Source: Spirodela intermedia
Taxonomy: Eukaryota; Streptophyta; Magnoliopsida; Alismatales; Araceae
Direction of reading: 5' to 3'
Assembly: GCA_902729315.2 (NCBI GenBank)
Contig: LR746278.1
Location: 2,501 to 66,500, forward strand
DNA length: 64,000 nt
How positions within the stretch are numbered: position 1 is the stretch's first letter; every line of letters starts with the position of its first letter. The notes under the pieces are model-generated. The model was not told the DNA's origin. It saw only the letters and a program-made list of their open reading frames with translations, and made no database searches. Below, in pieces: positions 20,880-31,443 of the stretch. The position numbers and the translations under genes were made by a program.

Positions 20880-22832
20880 ATGTCCAACCCCCAGCCGCAG
20901 GCTTCCCAGCCGCAGTCCAAGGCTACGCAATCCTCTCAATGTCCAATTCCCGCTTCCCTCATGGCATCCGCACCGCCACCGACGGCCCCATCGGCAGTGC
21001 CATCGCCGGGAGTCGGATCTCCCCATCCCGCTCCATCCACTCCTTTCTTGTCCCACGTTTCCACATCTGACCACAACCTCAGTATCAACCCTAGCCACAA
21101 TCCCTCTGCCTCCGGCGGCTCTGCCGGAAAGCCCGATCTCCCAACCACGGCAACGGAATTGGCTGCCGCGGGGACGGCCCCCTCGAATGGCCCGACGAAG
21201 ATCCCGTTCCGTCCCAGAAGGACAAGGAAACTCGCCGCCACCTGCTCCCCCGCCAAGCCAGAGACTGACGACAAGGTGGATCCCGGCGCTGCCTCTCAAG
21301 AAGGCAACAATGGTGCCATAGTTGTCGCCGGGAAAGTGGTGAACCACAACCATCCACGGGCAGTCTACCGCGTGCCACTTCGCCACCTGTTCACCCTCCT
21401 CATCCTACTCATGGTCGTCATAATCATCGAGGCGAGCCGCACAAGCGGCGATGACCTCTACCAGCTCTGGCACGATCTTTGGTACAATCTTTTCGGCTTA
21501 ATTGTTTGCTCTACCTTCCTCTTATTTGGCTCCACTGTCTATTGCATGACCCGCCCTCGCACCATCTACCTTGTCGACTACGCCTGCTACCGTGCGCCAG
21601 ATGCGCTCCGTGCCCCCTTCAGCAAGTTCATGAAGCACTCTAGGTTGAGTGGTGCCTTTGATGAATCGTCCCTTGAGTTCCAGCGCAAGATCCTTGAGCG
21701 CTCTGGGCTTGGTGAGGAAACATACTTCCCTGAGGCCATGCACTGCCTGCCGCCCCAGCCTTCCATGGCTACTGCACGTGAAGAGGCTGAGCAAGTCATG
21801 TTTGGTACACTCGATATCCTCTTCTGCAATACTTCTGTTCGGCCGAAAGACATTGGCATCCTGGTGGTCAACTGTAGCTTGTTCAACCCCACGCCGTCCC
21901 TTTCTTCCATGATTGTGAATCGGTACAAGCTTAGGGGCAACATCCTCAGCTTCAACCTGGGTGGTATGGGCTGCAGTGCTGGTGTTATTGCTGTTAACCT
22001 CGCAAAGGACCTCCTTCAAGTCCATAGCAACACCTATGCCGTTGTTGTCAGCACTGAGAACATCACCCAGAACTGGTATTTTGGCAATCGCAAGTCCATG
22101 CTCATACCAAACTGCCTCTTCCGTGTAGGTGGAGCAGCTCTTCTCCTGTCCAACATTGCAGCTGACCGCCAAAGGGCCAAGTACAAACTTTTGCATGTTG
22201 TCCGAACCCACCGAGGAGCTGATGACAGGTCATTCAGATGCGTTTACCAAGAACAGGATGACACGGGCAGGGTTGGTGTCTCCTTGTCTAAGGATCTTAT
22301 GGCTATTGCTGGTGAGGCCCTTAAAACGAATATTACGACCCTTGGGCCTCTTGTCCTGCCCATTAGCGAACAACTACTTTTCTTTGCAACACTTGTGATA
22401 AGGAAGTTATTCAACGCCAAAGTAAAGCCCTATATTCCAGACTTCAAGCTCGCATTTGACCACTTCTGTATCCACGCGGGAGGTAGGGCAGTGATCGATG
22501 AGCTAGAAAAGAACCTTCAGCTCCTTCCGATCCATGTGGAGGCCTCCAGGATGACCCTGCACCGTTTTGGGAACACGTCATCTAGTTCCATCTGGTACGA
22601 GCTGGCGTACGTGGAGGCTAAGGGGCGGATGCGGAGGGGAGACCGCATCTGGCAGATTGCATTTGGGAGTGGGTTTAAGTGCAACAGTGCCGTCTGGCAG
22701 GCTCTCCAAACTGTTAAGCCTTCTCCAAACAACCCGTGGCATGACTGCATCGATAGGTACCCTGTGGAATTGGCGGATAGTGTAACAGTTGTGGAGATGG
22801 AAAAAACAGCAGCCTTTGTGTCAGCGCATTGA
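20880..22832 (+). CDS. Chimeric ORF: AlkA-derived N-terminus fused to 3-ketoacyl-CoA synthase (KCS11-like)
   Basis: An uninterrupted 650-codon ORF. Residues 1-~168 match the Pro/Ser/Ala-rich N-terminus of the AlkA-like glycosylase at 30064, including [12 protein letters not shown]. From ~169 to the end it is a FAE1-type KCS, the condensing enzyme of very-long-chain fatty acid elongation at the ER. Two hydrophobic segments (~169-187 and ~203-222) match the usual KCS membrane anchors. The active-site set is present: Cys365 in GGMGCSAG, His532 in [11 protein letters not shown], and Asn565 in [10 protein letters not shown]. Typical KCS proteins are ~460-510 aa with a short N-terminus; here its start is replaced by ~168 foreign residues. 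The upstream DNA is the duplicated glycosylase promoter region, so expression probably follows that promoter. Whether the fusion is translated as one protein or starts at a later Met is unknown. Confidence 0.9.
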   Translation: MSNPQPQASQPQSKATQSSQCPIPASLMASAPPPTAPSAVPSPGVGSPHPAPSTPFLSHVSTSDHNLSINPSHNPSASGGSAGKPDLPTTATELAAAGTAPSNGPTKIPFRPRRTRKLAATCSPAKPETDDKVDPGAASQEGNNGAIVVAGKVVNHNHPRAVYRVPLRHLFTLLILLMVVIIIEASRTSGDDLYQLWHDLWYNLFGLIVCSTFLLFGSTVYCMTRPRTIYLVDYACYRAPDALRAPFSKFMKHSRLSGAFDESSLEFQRKILERSGLGEETYFPEAMHCLPPQPSMATAREEAEQVMFGTLDILFCNTSVRPKDIGILVVNCSLFNPTPSLSSMIVNRYKLRGNILSFNLGGMGCSAGVIAVNLAKDLLQVHSNTYAVVVSTENITQNWYFGNRKSMLIPNCLFRVGGAALLLSNIAADRQRAKYKLLHVVRTHRGADDRSFRCVYQEQDDTGRVGVSLSKDLMAIAGEALKTNITTLGPLVLPISEQLLFFATLVIRKLFNAKVKPYIPDFKLAFDHFCIHAGGRAVIDELEKNLQLLPIHVEASRMTLHRFGNTSSSSIWYELAYVEAKGRMRRGDRIWQIAFGSGFKCNSAVWQALQTVKPSPNNPWHDCIDRYPVELADSVTVVEMEKTAAFVSAH

Positions 22833-25420
22833 TAAAGCCGCTCTCGTGTGCATTGTTGAGTCCATGGACATTTAACTCCATGCCACATGTCTGATTCATC
22901 TGTCTTCTGTGGTTTCCTTGGAAACTATAGCCTCTCTATTTCTTTTCTACTTTCCACGTGGTTATTCATATCACATACCTGACGGTTTCTGTGCTCGAGT
23001 CATTCTTAAGGTGTCGTCATTGTCAAATTATGTTTGGAAAACGTCTCTCTGTTTGTGCTGTGAATTTATCTCTTTTGTGTCCACATTGAAAGGGACGACA
23101 TACCATGTGCTATATGTCCCGTTTGTGAATCGTAATTTATTTTCTTGGGCTGTATGACGGTTAGAATTTTCGATTCCCAAATATGAACATCAATTATCAC
23201 ACAGAAAATGTGGACACCGAAGAGATTTTCTGAAATTTCGCTGTTTCTAGTGCCAAGCGCTCTAGTTAGACGCCCTCTTCTTCCATGACTATTATCCACA
23301 ATCCAGGATAACTCAAATTGATTGTTTCGCTGTGTATGGTTTTCCTTGACCTGTCATTAGTTCATGTCTAGCTTTTGTATTCTTCCTTTACACAGTTTAA
23401 TCAAAATCATAAGAGAAAGAATCTTTAGGATTCTGAGGATTTTGTACTGATTTGCGTTTGAGAGTTAAATGAGCTAGTTGCATAAAACTTCAAACCTTGT
23501 ATGCTGATGTTATTACCATTCTCGCTATCCCTTATTTCATGGAACTCTTCCTTTCAATGTGGCGATCTTATCAGGTACATCGGAAAGAATATCCATCTCT
23601 CTTTTTCTTCTGCATAAGTTTGTTATCCCCTACGTGCAAGAGGAAGTGGTTGTAGGTTTGCAAGAGGCAAAGCGTGCAAATGTTCGGTACGGTAGAGCAT
23701 CCTTACGTGATACAAGGCAGCTCTTCATACTCAGGAGCATGGTCGAGTCCGTAGCCATTGGTTCACGTCCCTACCCATGGGATTCACATGTTCTGTCAGT
23801 TGCCAGTGGTGAGAAAGAGAATGGAGAGAAAGTTTACTACCTGATGTCTACCACAACCAGGTAGATATGGACCACTGCTACATGATCTCAGCTGAATCGT
23901 TGAGAGGTTGTAATTGCCTTGCCTTTCTTTCAACTTCTCGTTTCCTACTTTCTTCTCTCCTTCTTCCCCACTTTTCTTGGAACAAGAGTCTAGTGATTCA
24001 ATGAGTTCAGAAGATGTTTTTACAGCTTACTGAAAATTAGGATAACCTTTGATGCTTTTTTAATTGCTTCTGAAATAGGATTGGTACTTTTCTTAATGTT
24101 TAAGCAGTAAAATCCATGTGAATCTACTCGAAGTGATGTATTTGGATGGAAACAACGAGCAAGATGACTGACAGAATTTTCCTCAATAGAGCTTTTGGAC
24201 CAAATTATCCTGACGACTTTTAAGTAACAAAAAAGTAGTGTAATAAACTTTTGTGCATGGGCAACACCAAAAAAGTAGCTTTCACTTGAGTGGAACTTGG
24301 AGGCCATAAAATTAAATTGGACTAACAAGGAATTATTTTTATCCTAGAAGGTGCCTTGTGACATAAACACAAGAACCGTGTATAAAGGAAGTCATTGCCA
24401 TCCTGAGTGCAGAGATACTGTTCTAGAACCGTCAAAAGTTTTCTCATTATTTCCGAAATGTCCGCGGTACGACAGCGGTGCTCCCTGATCATTGATTCAT
24501 CCGACGGTGCTGCTATATGTCATTGTAGCTGTTTACGATGGAGGCTTTGTTAAAAACATGGAGCCGGCGGGCCACAGGATTAAACAGTAGGTCTCTCTTT
24601 TTCTCATGTGATGAATGCACGGGCATCATGTGATTATTTCATTCTTCGTCCGCTTGGTTGCTTGCCTTCCATCGATCAATCTATTGCTGGGTACGAGTTT
24701 TATTTATCACATAACACAAATTTGTTGGCTCCGCCATTTGAAAAGCTGAAACATAATTCCCCCATTTGATGATATTCGAATGAGAGCGTTGAATACAGGA
24801 AGATAATACAGATAAGCCAAAAGAAAACGGGCTTTTTAGGTCCTCAGTTCATGCCAAAGCCGCCAATAAACCCTCATAAATTGATTTCTGCAACTTTTAG
24901 TCTCCCGAAACTGTTCGATTATGATTTTTCGGGTATTACGGTTTGTTCTTTGACCGAGTTCTCAGTGAACTAACAGAAGAAATTATCGTCTTACGCTGGC
25001 TTTAACGAACAGGGGTCACAACAGAGAAGGGATGAGTGCGGGACGGCGAAACAACGGAGAAAACCACCAGAACGATGGGAGATGGGGGGTGCTAGCGTGA
25101 GCAGTGAAGTGGCAGGGAAGGAATGGCGGCAACGGGGGGAGGCGGTAGGACTCACCCGGATGGGCCGCATAAGAACATTTCTCTTATATTCTCCCTTCTC
25201 TGTCGATCCCTCGTCCAGGAGGACAGGAGGAAACCATAATAACGAATAGTTTTGGTGCCACAGAACTGCGGGAACTTGCGGACGCTTTCCGGAGGATGAG
25301 AAGAAGGAACTCGAACATGCGTCAGTGAGTTTATATCGAGTTTTTCTGAGTTGCTAATATCTGAACTGCATTAGCAGACTCAGGAGCCCCGCACCCACCA
25401 GTTGCACCCATTTCTTTAGG
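22833..25420. other. 3' flank of the KCS chimera and intergenic DNA
   Basis: The KCS 3' UTR presumably covers the first few hundred bases. The rest is AT-moderate intergenic DNA with short ORFs (for example 23559-23864) lacking recognisable domains. No duplicated counterpart was seen at the downstream locus, consistent with copy A similarity ending at 21384. Confidence 0.5.
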
Positions 25421-27900
25421 TTGTATTTTTTTTTTTATTTTTATTTTTTCTTCTTTAGGTTGTATTTGTCGTCGAAAAAGTACCGTTCGGGTAGCTTACT
25501 GACTAGCGTGGTGTATCTATTTCACGGCTTATTTACCGTTCTTTTACTTGTCTTCAGAGAGAATCGGCGGGTTTTCCCTTCATATTCATATGCCCGACGT
25601 GAAATCCCCCTTGCTACACTGTCGCACACACTTTCTTCCTGCCCGTTGACTACATCGTCGTGGGTTTTTTCTTCGGCAGTCCACACTGCCAAATAGAGAG
25701 AGCTCTTTATGTTTCCTCGGGTAGCTTCGTACGAAGTGGCGAAGCCGCGCATACGCATGCTGCCCATGGGCTCGAGTGCCGCATAGAGGCGGCGGTCGTG
25801 TTCTCCCCCGCGGCGGATTCCGGGACGGGTTGATCTTCGGGCTCGGTCTTTAAGGTGGTTGGTGAAGGTCTGGCGGCATCTTTCGGAAAGCGGTGGGCAA
25901 GCCCGAGGGAGGAGCCCCAGACGATCAAATCCCGAGCCTCGTTGGAACCTCGCAGTGCAGTGATGGGAGATCAGGTCCCTGATCTCTATGCGGCAAGAGG
26001 TGGGGGAGGCTCCCCCTCCAAGGGCTCTGTCGAATTTTGAATGCTCTCAGTACGCTAACCGTGCCACGGCCGACGAGGAGATGGCTAAACAACAGTAATG
26101 GGTTCCACCCACGGCCTCCAGTCGTCTATCATCGTGCTCGCCCTTTTGTTGCCTAGCTTTTCTTTCCGACTTTTCTTTTCTTTAATTTACTTTCTCAGAG
26201 AAAATTTAAATCGCCTCTCTAATCTCGTTTCCTTCGATGCGTGGACTGCCTGTTTCTGTCGGACGGAAGAAGTTCGATTGTGTAGGACGCGGCTGTAGTG
26301 GCGGGTCCTCACGTAAGCTCTCTCTCTCTCTCTCTCTCTCTTCCCCCTCCCTACCCACGAAGGAAGACCTGCTCGCGTGCCACTGTTTGAAGCAAGTATA
26401 CAAGAGTATATCCATATGCCGGTTGCTGCGGGATTGTCTCTCCGTCTGTCTGTCTAGACTCGTTGGCGATGAAAAGAGTAGAATGGGCTAAAGAGTAACC
26501 ATCATCGCATGAAGCCCCACGGCCGGTGCCCTTCTTGGGAGCTTGGAGGTAGGATCCCATGGGGACGCATTGTTGAGGATGACTAAGATGATTGCTACCT
26601 AGGTATGGCTTTCTTTTTTTCAGCTCGATCGTTCGATGCGCTCGAGACGGATAGCAGGAGGCGGAAACAGGAAGGAGATCGATCAATATCTTTGTTGTAC
26701 TCCGGGGGATCAGTCTTCGATTTTCGCTTCCGCACGCCGCCGTCTTCTTTCGCTGAGACGTCAGAAGACAAGCAGGTACAGACGTAACCAGCCCCATTAC
26801 GGGGCACCATGGCTCTGAGTGACGGAGATATCTGCCGTGCGTTGGCCGGCTGCCTCTCTCAGGGGGGCCTCGAAGTCCCGACATTTGAAAGCCTCGGACC
26901 GCGCACGCCCACGTGTACTTGGTTTGTTTACTCTTGTTCTCCCGCTCCGTTGGGAAGCGCGGGGAATGAAACCGGAGATGGTTGCCCTTGTCCGTAAATG
27001 TGAACAGATTCCGCTCTTCGGAAATCTCTCAATTTTCCTGCCTTGAAGATCCTCTAACCATCTGGGGGGTTCCGTTTTCCTTTCTCTTCTTCTGCTGCCA
27101 GAGAGTAACAGGACATGACCAGCCGTTTACTGTCTGTCTCCTTCCTCCGCTTCCGTACCCACCGTGATCGGGAAACAATGCATCTCGACCTGGAAATGGA
27201 TAATCGCTATGGAAGACCGTCCCGAAAGTCACGTGGGCTCCTTTTGACTGCCGGGCATCGTCTGCCGTGCCTATGTTTCAATCCCTTGGGGTCCCTTCCT
27301 ACGACCGCTGGCTGCCCTCTGCCTGACTCTCTGAGCAGCAGGCGATCGGGATCACACGCCGCTGCAGAAAGCTGAATGACGAGCCGCGTTGCACGTCACC
27401 GCCAGGGTTGCGACCACAAGGAGCTATCGATAGAGACCCAAAAACCGAGGAGCGTGGTTCCAATTAACTGGCCTGGGCGAGATTTAGGGCCGAAGTGAAG
27501 AGAGCGAGAGGGAGGGGAGGGGCATAAACGACGGAGAGAGACACTGAAGGTGTGAGTGCCAAACGGCGTGGTCTGCTAGCTCTCCCGACGACTGACCTCC
27601 CCCCCTGGGACACCCATCTCTCTCTGGTGCCTCCCTATTCCTCTCTCTCAAAAGTTAGCCGCGAGTTTCTTTCTTGTCCGAGAGGAAGAGACAAACTTAC
27701 CAGGAACACTCCTTCCACCATCGAGAATGCAATGCGAACATTTCCTTCATACCAGTCGCTTCACTGTTTCATGACTGTGTCCAAGGGAAACGAAAACTTT
27801 CCCTTCGACCATCGACTACGGAGGAAGGAGAAGCCGCAAACCCGAGTGACATCTCCAGAGAGAGGACCTAGGTAAGTGAGGTTACATTATAAATACTCCA
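25421..27900. other. GC-richer region upstream of the GATA gene, no supported CDS
   Basis: Many overlapping short ORFs on both strands, none with recognisable domain content. A CT microsatellite lies at ~26318-26342. The region may be promoter or long 5' leader of the HAN-like gene, or an unrecognised gene. I could not support a coding model. Confidence 0.4.
26318..26342 (+). repeat. (CT)n microsatellite
   Basis: About twelve uninterrupted CT dinucleotides. Confidence 0.9.
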
Positions 27901-28065
27901 CGTGTCCACATATAAAGCTGGAGAGCAGTATTGCTGCTCCGATAGCCGATACTCTGTGCCATTAAACCCCGTTTGGCCTTCGTACTCCCTTTTGCAGCCA
28001 CCGGCTCTTACCCTCCTTGCATCCTTTCCGACTCAAATCCTTCGCTCAGGGAGAAATCCGACAGA

Positions 28066-28095
28066 GAAGGGGAGAGAGAGAGAGAGAGAGAGAGC
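28066..28095 (+). repeat. (GA)n tract in the GATA gene 5' leader
   Basis: A GA run followed by CAGCTGCAGCAGCAGCAGC, about 60 bp before the ATG at 28154. GA/CT tracts close to starts are common in plant 5' UTRs and can bind BPC/GAGA-type factors; that role is an inference here. Confidence 0.75.
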
Positions 28096-28153
28096 AGCTG
28101 CAGCAGCAGCAGCTTTGTCCTTCCTCGTGAAGTGACCATCAAAGGTAGCAGCG

Positions 28154-29046
28154 ATGCAGAAGTGCAGTACGCACAGAAGACGCTTCTCGTCCCAGGATCA
28201 AGGAAGCGCATTGATGCCATGCTCGTGTGGACTTTCCCGAGGCATGGGTGGTCGCTCGGGGTCGTTCTCAATCTTCTTAGCTCCGACCGGCTTCCATGGA
28301 CAGCCAGAGGAAGGGGACAGGTCCTCCTCTCAGGTTGACTGCACCCTTTCCCTGGGAACACCCTCCACAGGCCACCAGTCGAAGCCCCACAGCAAGGCCT
28401 CGACGCTGTCTCTTATCTCGCAGCAGAAACCCCACAACTACCCACTCCGTTTCGATTCCATGCCCTTCCAGCCCGATCAGACACCGTCGACAGAAACAGG
28501 TGGAGGTTTGATCCCCGCCATTAGAGAAACAGGGACGGGCGGCAGTAGCTTCAACTTAGGAGGAGACCCTCTGCTTGGTCGGAGGTGTGCTAACTGCGAC
28601 ACTACCACCACACCCCTATGGAGGAATGGCCCTCGGGGCCCCAAGGTAACCTGCCACCACATGAATGAACTCGCTTGCCCCCTTTTTCTAGTAGATAAGA
28701 TACTATGTCGGTTCCCCTCAATATCCGAGGCCTTTGTTTTCCATGTACGGGATATCTGGTGCAGTCTCTGTGCAACGCATGCGGCATCCGCCACAAGAAG
28801 GAAGAGAGGCGCGCCGGCTCTTTCGCGGGCAACCCTTCATCCACATCTTCCTCCACCACATTGTCCACAGCTTCGCATCTGGAGCTACCGTCTAACCATC
28901 TTCAACAGGCAGTCGGATGTGGCTACCAGAATCCGTGGACGTGCCCTACCTTTCCTGGGGGTCAAACATTCCCGCTTCCCACCATGCGGCGGAGTTCTCA
29001 CACAGCCTCCTCTGAGCCAGTTGGGAATTCCGGGGCAGAGCGTTGA
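28154..29046 (+). CDS. HAN-like GATA zinc-finger transcription factor (two exons)
   Basis: Exon 1 is 28154-28645, the intron 28646-28764 (GT...AG, 119 bp), and exon 2 28765-29046. Both exons are in phase, giving 257 aa. The splice joins GPRGPK to SLCNACGIR and completes a single C-x2-C-x18-C-x2-C GATA finger (CANC...LWRNGPRGPK...CNAC). The N-terminus has PCSCG and SIFL-type residues and VDCTLSLGTPS, recalling the HAN-domain proteins (HANABA TARANU; NL1/TSH1 in grasses), which act at organ boundaries and in inflorescence bract suppression. The assignment to the HAN clade rests on these short motifs. HKKEERRA after the finger departs from the more usual FKKEERRA. It ends about 1 kb before the glycosylase on the same strand. 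Only exon 2 was carried into copy A. Confidence 0.88.
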
Positions 29047-30063
29047 TCCGTCCCTGAAAGAAGGCTAAAACCGTGAAAGATGGGACGACCACTTTCTCTT
29101 CCTGCGCCGGCGGATCAAGATTAGTTCCGACAATTGTAGTCCTTCTCCCAACGCGTACGCGCTTCCTGATTGGTTTAGAGGCAGGAGGTGAAACCCAAGA
29201 CGGCGCCCGTGGATGGTTCCTTCTCGCATTGCTGCTTTCCGTCTCAAAGACTAGTATTTTCTGCCCTCACTCTCCAGTTTTGTACGCGAGAAACAAAAAT
29301 GTCCATTCAAATATCTTCGGGGGGGGGGGTGGGGGGGGAGGGGGGGTGTGGATGAGCGGGGATGGCCTTGCTCGTTTGTCCTTCATCAGGGATGCTCTCT
29401 TGTTGTCCAAAATCAAGCTCTTGAAGGTGACGGCGAAAAGGCCACGAAGAAAGGCGAGTACTCGAGATTGACCGATCCACGCCGAGTACAATGACAGCGA
29501 AGTGGACGGCCGAGGGTGCCATGCCAGCGCATAGTTGGGCCGAGGCTAAGCCCAAAGGGTGGCAGGCCCATTTTTCTTTTACACGTCGGAAAAGTGCGAG
29601 AGATGCTCTAATTTATCCAAACGACGACCAAATGGGCTATGGGCTTACAGTCGAGGCCCAGATAACTGATGAGTATGGGGGTGACCAGGCACAGAAGAGC
29701 TCCCATCGCCTGCCTACCCGTTCGGCATATCGGTGGACGTCTATACTTTAAGAGACGGAAATATTTCCCCACAGACGGAGAACCATGCCTTCGAATTTCG
29801 GGGCTTCATCATAAAAATAAATCCTCGGTACGTGCCGGGATGTCCTCAAATGTGCCGATGACATTTTGCACGTGTGCTTCTTGCACAAGAGTAGGTGGGC
29901 TGTTTGGGAGTAGGGAGGTGTTCAGCGAGAGAGAGAAGGGGGATTCCAAGACTGCAAGAGAGCTTGTGGCATCTCCCCTGGAGGAGGGAGCAGCGTCCGC
30001 ATCAGCCGCAGCGGAGGGCGTCACCGAACCCTCTTTCCCCCGCCATCCTCCGCAATCTAATCG
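29047..30063. promoter_or_regulatory. GATA-glycosylase intergenic region (probable glycosylase promoter and leader)
   Basis: About 1 kb between the GATA stop and the glycosylase start, with a G-rich tract at 29318-29348. It is duplicated almost without change at 19866-20879, upstream of the chimeric KCS. No TATA box or defined operator was identified. The promoter role is inferred from position. Confidence 0.5.
29318..29348 (+). repeat. G-rich tract, copy B
   Basis: Same tract and interruptions as 20135-20165. Confidence 0.85.
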
Positions 30064-31443
30064 ATGTCCAACCCCCAACCGCAGGCTTCCCAGCCGCAGT
30101 TGAAGGTCACAAAATCCTCTCAATGTCCTATTCCCGCTTCCCCCATGGCATCCGCACCGCCACCGACGGCCCCATCGGCAGTGCCATCGCCGGCAGCTGG
30201 ATCTCCCCGTCCGACTCCATCCACTCCTTTCTTGTCCCACGTTTCCACATCTGATCGTAACATCAGTATCAACCCTAACCACAATCCCTCTGCCTCCGGC
30301 GGCTCAGCCGGAAACCTCGATCTCCCAACCACGGCAGCGGAATCGGCTGCCGCGGGGACGGCTCCCTCGAACGGCCCGGCGAAGATCCCCTTCCGTCCCC
30401 GAAAGACAAGGAAACTTGCCGCCGCCAAGCAAGAGACTGACGACAAGGTGGAGCCCGGCGCTGCCTCTCAGGAAGGCAACAATGGTGCCATAGTTGTCGC
30501 CGGGCCAGTGGTGATCCACAACCATCCACGGACAGTCTACCGCGTGCCACCTCGCCCCTTATCAGCGCAAGGCGAGGTCGCCGCCGCCATTGGTCACCTG
30601 CGCTCCGCCGATCCCCAGCTGGCCCAGGTCATCGATGCCCACGATCCGCCCGTCTTCCAGAGCCTCCACCCGCCATTCCACTCCCTGACGCGCAGTATCC
30701 TCTACCAGCAGCTAGCCTTTAAGGCTGCGGCCTCCATCTACTCTCGTTTCCTGGCACTCTGCGGCGGTGAGGATGGCGTCGTTCCCGAAGTCGTGCTCGG
30801 TCTCAGTGCACATCAGCTGCGTCAGATTGGGGTCTCCGCTCGCAAGGCCAGCTACCTGCATGATCTCGCCAACAAGTACAGGAGCGGCATTCTTTCCGAT
30901 TCGTCAATTGTGGCTATGGACGACAAGTCACTTTTTACTATGCTTAACATGGTCAAGGGAATTGGTGCCTGGTCCGTTCACATGTTTATGATATTTTCCC
31001 TCCACCGTCCTGATGTTCTCCCCGTTGGAGATGTTGGCGTGCGCAAGGGAGTTCAGCTCCTATATGGTCTCGACACACTCCCCAGACCATCCCAGATGGA
31101 ACAGCTCTGCGAAAGGTGGAAACCCTACCGCTCCGTAGGCTCCTGGTACATGTGGCGGCTTGTGGAAGCCAAGGGCATGCCGGCGGCGCTGGCAACAGTG
31201 TCCTCTGGTGCTGCTGTAATGGTAGCTGCCAATGGAGGATCAATTGAGGCTTCGCAGATTGTTGGAGTTCCGTCAGCACTTCCGTCGCACCTGCGGCAAC
31301 AGATGCCCCAACAACACCAGCATTTGCACCCGCCCCAGAATTTACATCCCCACCAGCATCAACATCAGCAACAGCACCAGCACCAATTGCAGATGCAGTC
31401 TCAACTGGTTGATGTAATTCACAGCATCCCAAATCTTGGCTGA
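30064..31443 (+). CDS. AlkA-like DNA-3-methyladenine glycosylase (HhH-GPD family)
   Basis: A single open frame of 459 aa. Base-excision repair enzymes of this family remove alkylated bases from DNA, in plants in the nucleus. The N-terminus (1-~165) is Pro/Ser/Ala-rich and low-complexity, with KIPFRPRKTRKL, a motif familiar from plant AlkA-like proteins. The catalytic HhH-GPD domain spans ~180-380 and includes LTRSILYQQLAFKAA, the hairpin MVKGIGAWSVHMFMIF (Gly299, Gly301, Trp303) and LPVGDVGVRKGVQ with the likely catalytic Asp323. WRPYRS-type and SWYMWRLVEAKG residues follow. The tail (~415-447) is His/Gln-rich. The N-terminal region is duplicated into the KCS chimera. No intron is needed. Confidence 0.92.
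   Translation: MSNPQPQASQPQLKVTKSSQCPIPASPMASAPPPTAPSAVPSPAAGSPRPTPSTPFLSHVSTSDRNISINPNHNPSASGGSAGNLDLPTTAAESAAAGTAPSNGPAKIPFRPRKTRKLAAAKQETDDKVEPGAASQEGNNGAIVVAGPVVIHNHPRTVYRVPPRPLSAQGEVAAAIGHLRSADPQLAQVIDAHDPPVFQSLHPPFHSLTRSILYQQLAFKAAASIYSRFLALCGGEDGVVPEVVLGLSAHQLRQIGVSARKASYLHDLANKYRSGILSDSSIVAMDDKSLFTMLNMVKGIGAWSVHMFMIFSLHRPDVLPVGDVGVRKGVQLLYGLDTLPRPSQMEQLCERWKPYRSVGSWYMWRLVEAKGMPAALATVSSGAAVMVAANGGSIEASQIVGVPSALPSHLRQQMPQQHQHLHPPQNLHPHQHQHQQQHQHQLQMQSQLVDVIHSIPNLG

Larger units (their letters stand above)
19439..21384 (+). repeat. Segmental duplication, copy A (partner 28624-30556)
   Basis: Copy A matches the downstream locus from the last bases of GATA exon 1 to codon ~168 of the glycosylase, at an offset of 9.17-9.18 kb. 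Similarity ends on the left in gypsy DNA and on the right at 21384, where KCS sequence begins. Divergence is uneven. About 19478-20808 has one substitution by eye (20516) and an identical G-rich tract. The parts outside it, including the coding N-terminus, differ at many positions, and there is a 12-bp in-frame indel. Confidence 0.93.
28624..30556 (+). repeat. Segmental duplication, copy B (source-like copy)
   Basis: Partner of 19439-21384. It lies inside two complete, in-order genes, so it looks like the source and copy A the derivative. The block 28661-29991 is almost identical to copy A; flanking parts are visibly diverged. Confidence 0.93.

Noticed and set aside
20739-21386. Minus-strand 215-aa ORF opposite the KCS chimera
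   Set aside because: Shadow of the GC-rich coding strand; the plus frame carries the recognised domains.
25707-26040. ORFs upstream of the GATA gene as a separate gene
   Set aside because: No domain, no splice logic, and competing frames on both strands.
28154-29068. One continuous 304-aa ORF for the GATA gene
   Set aside because: It reads through the intron and leaves exon 2 in the wrong frame; splicing 28645 to 28765 restores the zinc finger.
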